Origin: an uncultured Bdellovibrionales bacterium
GTDB lineage: Bacteria; Bdellovibrionota; Bdellovibrionia; Bdellovibrionales; UBA1609
Assembly: GCA_937980625.1 (NCBI GenBank)
Contig: CALJPJ010000093.1
Span: 1-8,401 of the forward strand
DNA: 8,401 nucleotides
Direction of reading: 5' to 3'
This document shows positions 1 through 6,741 of the stretch, piece after piece. The translations under genes and the position numbers were made by a program. Each line of letters opens with the position of its first letter. Within the stretch, counting starts at the first letter, position 1. The notes under the pieces were generated by a model that was given only the letters and a program-made list of their open reading frames with translations, had not been told where the DNA came from and did not search any database.

Positions 1-1503
1 GAAAGAGTTAAAATCGCTGAGCAATTTGGAGCAATAGGAATTCAGTTAGAAAAAAACATAAATCCAATTCCCACTATAATGAGTAGCACTGATAATGTAG
101 GCGTTGATGGAGTAATTATAACAGCAGCAACATCTAGTAACACTCCCATTGAACAATCAGCTAAAATGTGCAGAAAAAGAGGACGAATTGTTCTCACTGG
201 CGTAGTTGGCTTAAATATTGATAGAAACTTATTTTATGAAAAAGAACTCTCTTTTCAAGTGTCATGTTCATATGGCCCTGGGCGATACGATCAACAGTAT
301 GAAAAACAAGGTATTGACTACCCTATCGCATTTGTCCGCTGGACACAAAAAAGAAACTTTCAAGCTTGCCTAAACTTAATGGCTGAAAATAAAATCAATT
401 GTAGTCAATTTTTATCTGAGCAATTTGATATATCTGATATAAAAACTGTTTACGAAAAAATTAATTCTGACTCTCCTCCTCTTACTGTTCTTTTGAATTA
501 CCCAAACAGAAAAAATATAGAGAAAAAAACTATTCATTTAAAAGAGGTTAAACCACAAGACAACAACAAATGTAATATTGCCATTGTCGGTGTAGGTAAT
601 TATAGCTCAAGTATGATCATTCCAAATTTACAAAAATGTGGAGCCAACATTCTAAGCTTAGCTTCGCAAAATGGCCTTAGCTCAACTTTACTGGCCAAAA
701 AATTATCCATTGCTGAGTCGACAACTGATATTGACTCATTATTTTCAAGAACAGATATTAACACTCTTATTATAGCGACACAACACTCCTCCCATGCTGA
801 TTTAGTTGCTAAAGGACTTGCTAGCAACAAAAATATTTTTGTTGAAAAGCCTATTGCCATTAATAGTGAAGGTTTAGAAAAAATTAAAAAAGCGTATAAT
901 AATCAAAACCAACTCCTCGTTGGCTTTAATCGACGTTTTGCTCCGTTATCAATAAAAGTCAAAGAACAATTATTAGTGAATGAATCACCACGGTTTATTC
1001 AAATGAATATTAACGCTGGCTTCGTACCTTCCGAACATTGGACTCAAGACCCTAGTCTTGGTGGTGGCCGACTCATAGGAGAGGCTTGTCACTTTATCGA
1101 TTTGGCTCGTTTTTTTGCTCATGCAAAAATCACTAGTGTTAACTGTAAAGGAATGAAAGGATCTGGCCAAATAGATGAAAATGTGGTTATTACTTTACAG
1201 TTTGCCAATGGTAGCATTGCCAGCATTAATTACTATGCCAATGGCGCAAAAAGCCATGCAAAAGAAAGTATTCAAATATCTCAAAGTGGAAAGATATATC
1301 ACATCAAAAATTTTAAAGAGCTTACCACATATAACCAGCAAGGAAGTAAAAAAGTGAGTTTAAAAAAGGTCGACAAAGGGCAAACTAATATGTTCGCAGG
1401 TTTTGTAAAATCTATTGACAATAAATCTGAGCCATTAATACCATATAATGAAATTATTGAAGTTGCCGAAATTTCTTTAAAGGCAAAAAAACTATTAAAC
1501 TAA
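1..1503 (+). CDS. Bi-domain oxidoreductase (zinc-type alcohol dehydrogenase + Gfo/Idh/MocA), 5'-truncated by window edge
   Basis: The frame is open from base 1, so this is the last 500 residues of a longer protein (family members are about 700 aa); the ATG at 79 is internal. Residues 1-165 of the visible part are the C-terminal half of a medium-chain dehydrogenase, carrying the subfamily signature SYGPGRYD (about 90-97) followed by DYPIAFVRWT. After a short linker a second Rossmann domain begins at about 191 (NIAIVGVGN, GxG at 197-199), with the Gfo/Idh/MocA motif EKP at 282-284 and the active-site helix GEACHFID (His364, Asp367) after a GGG turn. Both domains look intact. Known: this fusion recurs in surface-polysaccharide loci, but its substrate is not defined; NAD(P)-dependent oxidation or reduction of a sugar or sugar nucleotide is the likely chemistry. 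It ends 15 bp from a convergent glycosyltransferase gene. Family assignment is secure, function is inferred. Confidence 0.93.
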   Translation, partial: ERVKIAEQFGAIGIQLEKNINPIPTIMSSTDNVGVDGVIITAATSSNTPIEQSAKMCRKRGRIVLTGVVGLNIDRNLFYEKELSFQVSCSYGPGRYDQQYEKQGIDYPIAFVRWTQKRNFQACLNLMAENKINCSQFLSEQFDISDIKTVYEKINSDSPPLTVLLNYPNRKNIEKKTIHLKEVKPQDNNKCNIAIVGVGNYSSSMIIPNLQKCGANILSLASQNGLSSTLLAKKLSIAESTTDIDSLFSRTDINTLIIATQHSSHADLVAKGLASNKNIFVEKPIAINSEGLEKIKKAYNNQNQLLVGFNRRFAPLSIKVKEQLLVNESPRFIQMNINAGFVPSEHWTQDPSLGGGRLIGEACHFIDLARFFAHAKITSVNCKGMKGSGQIDENVVITLQFANGSIASINYYANGAKSHAKESIQISQSGKIYHIKNFKELTTYNQQGSKKVSLKKVDKGQTNMFAGFVKSIDNKSEPLIPYNEIIEVAEISLKAKKLLN

Positions 1504-1518
1504 ATTATAGATCTGACA

Positions 1519-2613
1519 CTAAACGATTCGCTTTATTTGACGGTCAATAATTTTCATTACGTTTTTATCAAATTTAAAACGATCCACTACAGTTTTTTTC
1601 CTTGAAACTAGAGTGTCTTTTGCTGTCAAATCTTTACAACTAATTTTTAGAAGCATTTGCTCGTAAATATCTTGTGGATTTAAACTAACTAATTTTAATT
1701 TCGAGTTAAATAATTCATTATATTTAATATAAGGCTCAATGAAACTAGCAATAAGTTCTTTTTCAAAATACTGAGGCTCTAAAAAAGAAGTGGACAACTG
1801 ATCTGACTTGGCGATTTGTAAGCCACAATCCATTTTCAGCCAAATATTACCAATATCTGAGTATGACAAATATGGGTGCTCAACTACCTTAACATTATTT
1901 TCTAACTCATAAAGCTTAACTAATCGCTCACACTCCAGTTTCATAGGTAAATTACACACATTGCCGTTCCATAAATAAACAATAAAATTTGTAACTTTAC
2001 TTTTTATTAACAAGTTGCAAGCCTCAATAACTTCAATCTGACCACTCACTGGGAGTATTGATTTCGGGTAAAAAAACTTATATTTATTATCTGGTAATGA
2101 GTTTAAAAAACTTTTTGTAAAATCATGGCTTGGTGACTCTATGTCATTAAAAAAATCTGACACCAACCCCCAAGGCTCTACTATAGCACCCGGAAACAGT
2201 TTTTTTACTAAATGATATACACCATACCAATTACAGTGAACTAAATCTATTTTTTTAAATAAATAGCGGTACATTATGCCTTTAAAATTTTTTTTATTAA
2301 TTGCTTTTGCTACTTGCTCGCCCCAGAGGTTTACACTCATAATACTTTTTTTGTTTTTAAGTAATACTATTGCAAAAATTTGCTTAATATCATAACCGCC
2401 ATGAACCCATATAAACGATTTAACTTTTAGCAAATTTTTAATTTTAGTGTTAAATTTATTTTTATAAGTTATAATTTCTAAATTACCAGAGCTTTGCCAG
2501 TAACAAGTGCCTTTACAAATATAATAAAATTTATAATTCGTGTTTTTTTTAAATAACTTAATAAAACCTTCGGCATTATGCCCTTGGCCAGGGCCAAACA
2601 TAATAACATTCAC
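1519..2613 (-). CDS. GT-B fold glycosyltransferase (family 4-like, divergent)
   Basis: A 364-residue protein without signal peptide or clear membrane segment, consistent with a cytoplasmic or membrane-associated GT-B glycosyltransferase adding a sugar to a lipid-linked oligosaccharide. The N-terminus (NVIMFGPGQGHN) is a first Rossmann strand and glycine-rich loop. The C-terminal half has the layout of the nucleotide-sugar-binding domain: strand plus loop at about 178-190 (KFFYPKSILPVSGQ), HPYLSYSDIGNIWLKMDCGLQ at about 246-266 and SDQLSTSFLEP at 270-280, the counterpart of the usual SEGxxxxxLEAMA segment, with Glu279 in the donor-binding Glu position. The start is GTG at 2611-2613, only 3 bp after the stop of the upstream nucleotidyltransferase, so the two are almost certainly cotranscribed; an internal ATG at codon 5 is the alternative but would shorten the first strand. 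No strong Shine-Dalgarno sequence is seen. Donor and acceptor cannot be told from sequence. Confidence 0.85.
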   Translation of the reverse strand: MNVIMFGPGQGHNAEGFIKLFKKNTNYKFYYICKGTCYWQSSGNLEIITYKNKFNTKIKNLLKVKSFIWVHGGYDIKQIFAIVLLKNKKSIMSVNLWGEQVAKAINKKNFKGIMYRYLFKKIDLVHCNWYGVYHLVKKLFPGAIVEPWGLVSDFFNDIESPSHDFTKSFLNSLPDNKYKFFYPKSILPVSGQIEVIEACNLLIKSKVTNFIVYLWNGNVCNLPMKLECERLVKLYELENNVKVVEHPYLSYSDIGNIWLKMDCGLQIAKSDQLSTSFLEPQYFEKELIASFIEPYIKYNELFNSKLKLVSLNPQDIYEQMLLKISCKDLTAKDTLVSRKKTVVDRFKFDKNVMKIIDRQIKRIV

Positions 2614-2616
2614 AAC

Positions 2617-3705
2617 TTATATGCCCGCTTTTATATGCTTTTGATAGTCTTTCCATTGACCAATATCGACCCATGAACCACCACTTACAGGAAACACACC
2701 TACTTTGCCATTATTTTTTCTTATAACATCAATGAGGTCTGTCATATGGAAAAACTCTTGCTCTGGTATAACTTGTAACAATTTTGGCTCTAAAAGGTAA
2801 ACTCCAGTATTGATCATAAAAGTTTTCTCAGGTTTTTCCTCAATATTTAAAAGCTGCCCTTGCTCTCCAGTCTCTAAAGTTCCATAAGGGATTTGATAAT
2901 GATTTAACGCCGATAGTATTGTTAAATCATTTTCATTTTTTCTGTGATACTTTAATACCTCTCTATAATCTTGCTTAACTAGTATATCACAATTTGAAAC
3001 AAAAAAGCTTGTACTAATCTTTCCTTTTAAAAATGATAAACTCCCTGCCGTTCCTAAAGGGGTCTCTTCATTTAAGAAAGTTAACCCGTACTTTTTATCT
3101 GTAATTTGATCAAAATAAAATTTAATCATCTCTTTTTTATAATTAACTGTCATAAAAACATCTTTACACCCGTACTGATTAAAACTGTCAATAATCATTT
3201 CCACTATTGGCTTTTCATTAATAGGCACCAATGGCTTTGGAATAATATGGGTAATGGGCTTCAGTCTTGTTCCCTTTCCTCCTGCCATAACTACTAAAGG
3301 CAAATTCAACTCACCATCTAACCTCAAATTTTTATTAAATAAATCTGACCAAAAATAAACACTTACAATTTGATTTGAAGTTCGGTCAAGAATTGGCATG
3401 CATTCCGTTCGTAGTTTAAGCATTTTACTCTTAACATCATCAAAACCCTCATCAGTATAGCAAACAGTTATTTTTTCTCTAAGAATTTTAACAACAGAAG
3501 ATTCTAAAGGAATATTTTTAATTATAGATCTCTGTATATCTCCAATACTCAAAACTGACCTAAATTTTTTTCCACTAAAAACAATTAACAACTTTACATC
3601 TAATTGATCCATTGTTTTTAAAGCTTTTAATATTGTATCTGTTTCACTTATAAAAATATTTTTTTTTATACCTAATTTTTTTTGTAAATCGTTGAAGTAT
3701 GACAT
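2617..3705 (-). CDS. CBS-domain sugar-phosphate nucleotidyltransferase (PtmE/RmlA-like)
   Basis: A 362-residue two-part protein. Residues about 10-125 form a tandem CBS pair (ISETDTILKALKTMD; VLSIGDIQRSI; VKSKMLKLRTECMPILD), a likely regulatory ligand-binding module. Residues about 135-362 are a complete NTP_transferase domain: GGKGTRLKP at 142-150, PKP at 156-158, TPLGTAGSL at 215-223, the metal-binding SNCD (Asp240), EEKP at 289-292, NTGVYL at 299-304 and WVDIG at 345-349. It would transfer a nucleoside monophosphate to a sugar-1-phosphate in the cytoplasm. The same architecture is known in the glucosamine-1-phosphate guanylyltransferase PtmE of the Campylobacter legionaminic-acid pathway, so a GDP-aminosugar is one reasonable product; base and sugar specificity are not readable here. 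It is the first gene of a leftward operon, starting with ATG at 3703-3705 behind a weak ribosome site. Two A-tracts (A8, A9) lie within its first 16 codons. Confidence 0.92.
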   Translation of the reverse strand: MSYFNDLQKKLGIKKNIFISETDTILKALKTMDQLDVKLLIVFSGKKFRSVLSIGDIQRSIIKNIPLESSVVKILREKITVCYTDEGFDDVKSKMLKLRTECMPILDRTSNQIVSVYFWSDLFNKNLRLDGELNLPLVVMAGGKGTRLKPITHIIPKPLVPINEKPIVEMIIDSFNQYGCKDVFMTVNYKKEMIKFYFDQITDKKYGLTFLNEETPLGTAGSLSFLKGKISTSFFVSNCDILVKQDYREVLKYHRKNENDLTILSALNHYQIPYGTLETGEQGQLLNIEEKPEKTFMINTGVYLLEPKLLQVIPEQEFFHMTDLIDVIRKNNGKVGVFPVSGGSWVDIGQWKDYQKHIKAGI

Positions 3706-3901
3706 CTTTTTATATTAACTCATATTCTCTCAACTCTCTGTAATTACCACTTTCTTCTAGACTAATAGCACAACAAGCATAGTGAAAGACCAAATAATAT
3801 ATATATGTGAACTCACTTTTACAGGTTAAACTAGCCCTTAGTCGAACAATCTCAACTAGTTAATAATAACTAATATTTTTTAAGGTTATAAAGCTTTTTA
3901 T
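3706..3901. promoter_or_regulatory. Divergent intergenic region, presumed back-to-back promoters
   Basis: This 196-bp non-coding stretch separates the leftward nucleotidyltransferase operon from the rightward flippase operon, so it should hold promoters for both. It is very AT-rich and contains an alternating AT run (about 3796-3806) and an inverted repeat (3857-3872). I found no convincing -35/-10 pair at standard spacing on either strand, so exact promoter positions are not called. No small gene or JUMPstart-like element was recognised. Confidence 0.5.
3857..3872. repeat. Short inverted repeat in the divergent intergenic region
   Basis: TAGTTA-ATAA-TAACTA is a perfect 6-bp dyad with a 4-base spacer, 30 bp upstream of the flippase start; one base pair further out mismatches and the next matches again. 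It could be an operator half-site pair. A T-run follows it, but with one G:C pair per arm it is a poor terminator. In such AT-rich DNA a dyad of this size can arise by chance. Confidence 0.3.
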
Positions 3902-5368
3902 ATGATAGTGTATTTATATCTAACTATGGGTAAACACAAAGATCTTTCTAATTTTTCATCCACAGCTTTAGCACAAGGGATTGGCCTTCTTTGCCAACTC
4001 CTCATAATAAAAACTTTAACCACTCACTTGAGCCTATCACAATTTGGCTTGTATAGTTTAATTTTAATTATTCCGGCTCTTGTCTTGCCAATTATTTTTT
4101 CTGAAATTACTGCTGGATTAAACCGATTTTTTTTTGAAAAAGATAAGTTTAACTTATTTTTTAACTGCGTCATTTATTTATGTAGTTCCTTTATATTTTT
4201 TTTGACTCTTATTTATTTTTTGTCGCCTATAGTGAAACCTCTTATGACTTACTTTGAGTTAAAAGTTGGAATATCTACTCTGGTTTTAGCACTCATTAGT
4301 CACTTTTTTATTTACTTAAATTCATTAACTAGCTCTTTTTTTAAAATTAACTATCAACCTAAATTTCTAGTTTTCCAATCTTTAATATTAAATATACCTA
4401 AAACAATATTCATATTTCTATTTGTTCCAAATGCAGTTAGTAAAATTGATCTCATATTATTAATTTTTTCTGTATGCCATGCACTGAGTTTTTTGGCTAC
4501 ATCATTTCCCATTATCATTAAATCAAACTATAAAGTAAACTTTCCACTTATTAAAGAATTACTAAAGTTCTCCTCCTGGCTAATTCCTGGCTCTTATTTT
4601 GGCACAATCATTAACTCTAGTGATAGAATCTTGATTAAAGTTTTTTCAAACATTACCAATGTTGGCATTTATGCCATTGGCTATAAAATAGGCGATCTAA
4701 TTAGGCAGTTTTTTATAGTTTCTTTTTCTTCAGTCTTAAGTCCAGTAAAATTTAACACTACAACTGATAAAAATCTATTTAGTCAAAGAATGAACAACCT
4801 ATTTTATATGTATACGTTTTTAGGACTTATATTAGCCGTTTTGATAAATGCTTTAGCTAACCCTATAATACTCATTATATCCAATTCTTCTTACCTCGAA
4901 GCTAATTATGTCATCCCGTTCATCTTATTCGCCCACCTAATCTGGGGAGGCAATGACTTTTTAAACACCGGATATTTATTAAAAAATAAAACTCGTGTCA
5001 CTAGTATTATCTTACTCGTCGGCGCAATAACTAATCTAATACTTAATCTAATTTTAATACCTAAATATGGGTTAATTGGCGCTTGCTTAAGCACAGCTAT
5101 TTCTTATGCCATAGCTACACCTCTTTCCTATTTTTATTCTAAAAAATATCACTTCCTACGATTTAAATTTAATTATAATTTGCTAATGAGCTTTTTATTT
5201 TTTATGCTCAGTAGTGTGCAAACTTTTATTAATAATGAGCATATGAATTTGGGTAAGATTTGCATTTACAATTTATTAATCGCTTTATTTTTTATTATAA
5301 TAAGCTTTTTACTTTTACCTAAAACTGCAAAAAAAGAACTCAACAAAATAAGGTTATCTATAATATGA
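3902..5368 (+). CDS. Wzx-type oligosaccharide flippase (MOP/MATE superfamily)
   Basis: A 488-residue very hydrophobic protein with about a dozen predicted membrane helices (for example about 24-40, 47-66, 88-110, 123-140, 160-175, 183-205, 303-320, 335-350, 367-387, 393-410, 427-440, 456-473). Known family hallmarks are present: an N-terminal NFSSTALAQGI amphipathic start of TM1, the mid-protein segment SSDRILIKVFSN followed by VGIYAIGYKIG (about 239-264), and NLILIPKYGLIGA (about 382-394). These mark a polysaccharide flippase that moves undecaprenyl-linked repeat units across the inner membrane. Length matches the family. Two starts are possible: ATG 3902 (used here) and ATG 3926, which would give an N-terminus, MGKHKDLSNFSS, more typical of Wzx; neither has a well-spaced Shine-Dalgarno sequence (AAGG lies 16 bases before the first). 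Its stop overlaps the start of the next gene by 4 bp, so the pair is one translationally coupled operon. Confidence 0.93.
   Translation: MIVYLYLTMGKHKDLSNFSSTALAQGIGLLCQLLIIKTLTTHLSLSQFGLYSLILIIPALVLPIIFSEITAGLNRFFFEKDKFNLFFNCVIYLCSSFIFFLTLIYFLSPIVKPLMTYFELKVGISTLVLALISHFFIYLNSLTSSFFKINYQPKFLVFQSLILNIPKTIFIFLFVPNAVSKIDLILLIFSVCHALSFLATSFPIIIKSNYKVNFPLIKELLKFSSWLIPGSYFGTIINSSDRILIKVFSNITNVGIYAIGYKIGDLIRQFFIVSFSSVLSPVKFNTTTDKNLFSQRMNNLFYMYTFLGLILAVLINALANPIILIISNSSYLEANYVIPFILFAHLIWGGNDFLNTGYLLKNKTRVTSIILLVGAITNLILNLILIPKYGLIGACLSTAISYAIATPLSYFYSKKYHFLRFKFNYNLLMSFLFFMLSSVQTFINNEHMNLGKICIYNLLIALFFIIISFLLLPKTAKKELNKIRLSII
5350..5353 (+). promoter_or_regulatory. Ribosome binding site for the adenylate-forming ligase
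   Basis: AAGG lies 11 bases before the ATG at 5365, inside the end of the flippase gene. It supports the ATGA-overlapping start rather than a later one. Confidence 0.45.
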
Positions 5369-6711
5369 TTAAAGACGCACTAAAAAAAACAATCTCAATA
5401 ATCCCTCCTCAACTTAGAAAACATCCTACTTATAATAAAAAGTTGCGTGAACTTAATAAGTTAAAAAATTTAACCATTGAAGAAACTAAAAAAGCACAGC
5501 TTATTCACCTTCGGCGCATGATATACCTAGCTTACAATAACACATCAGGGTACAGGCAATTGTACAAAGAGGCAGGAGTCCAACCCTCTGACATACAAAA
5601 TTTAACGGATTTGAGTCTTTTACCAGTTGTGGACAAGCAAATACTAAGAGATAACATCAAAGAATTTTCAGTTTTTGGTCCGCAGCACAAATATAACACC
5701 ACGGGTGGAACTACCGGTAAACCATTTGGTTTTTATCTCTCTCGATCAATTTTTGCAACTGAAGCTGCCTTTATTCACAACTACTGGAGCACAAGTGGCT
5801 GGCAGCTTGGAGATAAGTCTATTGTTTTACGTGGCTCTTATGTTGGCAAAAATAATAAATTTATAACTTATCATCCTTACACTCGAGAAATTTATTTTTC
5901 AGCTAGCCACCTATCCCCCAGTAACCTAGACTCCTTTTTAAAGTCATTTCAAAAACACAAACCTAAATTTATACAAGCTTACCCATCGGCACTCAGTCTT
6001 TTTTGTGATCTCATTGAAGAATGTAATATTAAAGACTTCAGCTTTAAGGGCATCTTTTTAGGGTCAGAAAACATATACCCTTGGCAAATAACAAAGTTTA
6101 AAAAAACATTTCCCAATGCTAAAATATCAAGCTGGTACGGTCATGCCGAAAAAGCATGTTATGCCACTTTAATCCCTCAATCTGATCTACAATATGAAGT
6201 TCATCCTTTTTATGGAATTGCTGAGCCAGGAGTGAAAAATGAAAATAATATGAGTGAAATCATTGCAACAGGATTTATAAATTCATCTACCCCCTTTATA
6301 CGTTATAAAACTGATGACTTTGCTCAGTTCTCAGAACAAAGGCCCGCTAATTGCTTATACCCATATTCAACAATTTTACAAAAAATTGACGGCCGCAGGC
6401 AAGAAGCTATAATTAGTAAAAGTGGTCAATATATTTCTATGGCAAGCTTAAGTATTCATGGTGGCATTTTTGATAATTTAAAACAGTTTCAGTTCCATCA
6501 AATAGAAAAAGGCACAGTAAACCTAAAATATATACCTAATGGAAACTTCCAACCCAATGAAGACCAGAAAATTAAAGAAAGTCTTGAAAATCGATTCAAC
6601 AATGACATTTCATTTAAACCAATAAAAGTTGACGAAATCAAAAAAACTCATATTGGTAAAATGAGATATTTAATCCAAGAATTAGATATTAAGTACAACT
6701 TAAAGGAATAA
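5365..6711 (+). CDS. CapK/PaaK-like adenylate-forming ligase
   Basis: A 448-residue soluble protein of the phenylacetate-CoA ligase branch of the ANL adenylating enzymes. The core motifs are visible in order: the ATP-phosphate loop TTGGTTGKP (112-120), WYGHAE (257-262) at the A5 position, RYKTDDF (313-319, Asp318 as the likely ribose-binding Asp), DGRRQE (342-347) at the hinge and a C-terminal THIGK segment with Lys432 in the place of the catalytic A10 lysine. It should use ATP to form an acyl-adenylate. Known: close relatives are common in capsule and O-antigen loci (CapK), where the acid and the final acceptor are undefined; true phenylacetate catabolism is unlikely as no paa genes are near. 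Inference: it activates an acyl or amino acid group that decorates the glycan. No carrier-protein domain is fused and no separate carrier gene is in the window. The ATG overlaps the flippase stop by 4 bp. Confidence 0.9.
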   Translation: MIKDALKKTISIIPPQLRKHPTYNKKLRELNKLKNLTIEETKKAQLIHLRRMIYLAYNNTSGYRQLYKEAGVQPSDIQNLTDLSLLPVVDKQILRDNIKEFSVFGPQHKYNTTGGTTGKPFGFYLSRSIFATEAAFIHNYWSTSGWQLGDKSIVLRGSYVGKNNKFITYHPYTREIYFSASHLSPSNLDSFLKSFQKHKPKFIQAYPSALSLFCDLIEECNIKDFSFKGIFLGSENIYPWQITKFKKTFPNAKISSWYGHAEKACYATLIPQSDLQYEVHPFYGIAEPGVKNENNMSEIIATGFINSSTPFIRYKTDDFAQFSEQRPANCLYPYSTILQKIDGRRQEAIISKSGQYISMASLSIHGGIFDNLKQFQFHQIEKGTVNLKYIPNGNFQPNEDQKIKESLENRFNNDISFKPIKVDEIKKTHIGKMRYLIQELDIKYNLKE

Positions 6712-6741
6712 TTAAAAATATATATAAACCTCATTCACACT

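Noticed and set aside
79..81. ATG as the start of the first gene
   Set aside because: The frame is open to base 1 and the upstream codons (ERVKIAEQFGAIGIQL) read as dehydrogenase sequence, so the gene is truncated by the window, not begun here.
600..1357. Small open frames on both strands inside the bi-domain oxidoreductase (600-860, 985-1170, 1175-1357)
   Set aside because: They are shadows within a well-recognised coding frame and show no family features.
1540..1552. TTGACGGTCAA as a terminator between the convergent genes at 1503/1519
   Set aside because: The stem would be only 4 bp with a 3-base loop, inside coding sequence, and lacks a T-run.
3106..3297. 63-codon frame opposite the nucleotidyltransferase
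   Set aside because: It lies antisense to conserved catalytic motifs and looks like no known protein.
3706..3901. A JUMPstart/ops element or riboswitch in the intergenic region
   Set aside because: No GGCGGTAG-like core or other recognisable conserved sequence is present on either strand.
4127..4135. T9 tract in the flippase gene as a phase-variation switch
   Set aside because: It encodes Phe-Phe-Phe in a membrane protein and similar T8 runs recur at 2288-2295, 2543-2550 and 7371-7378, so it fits base composition and codon use.
4906..5866. Short frames opposite the flippase (4906-5094) and within the ligase (5675-5866)
   Set aside because: Both overlap strong conserved coding sequence in another frame and have no independent support.
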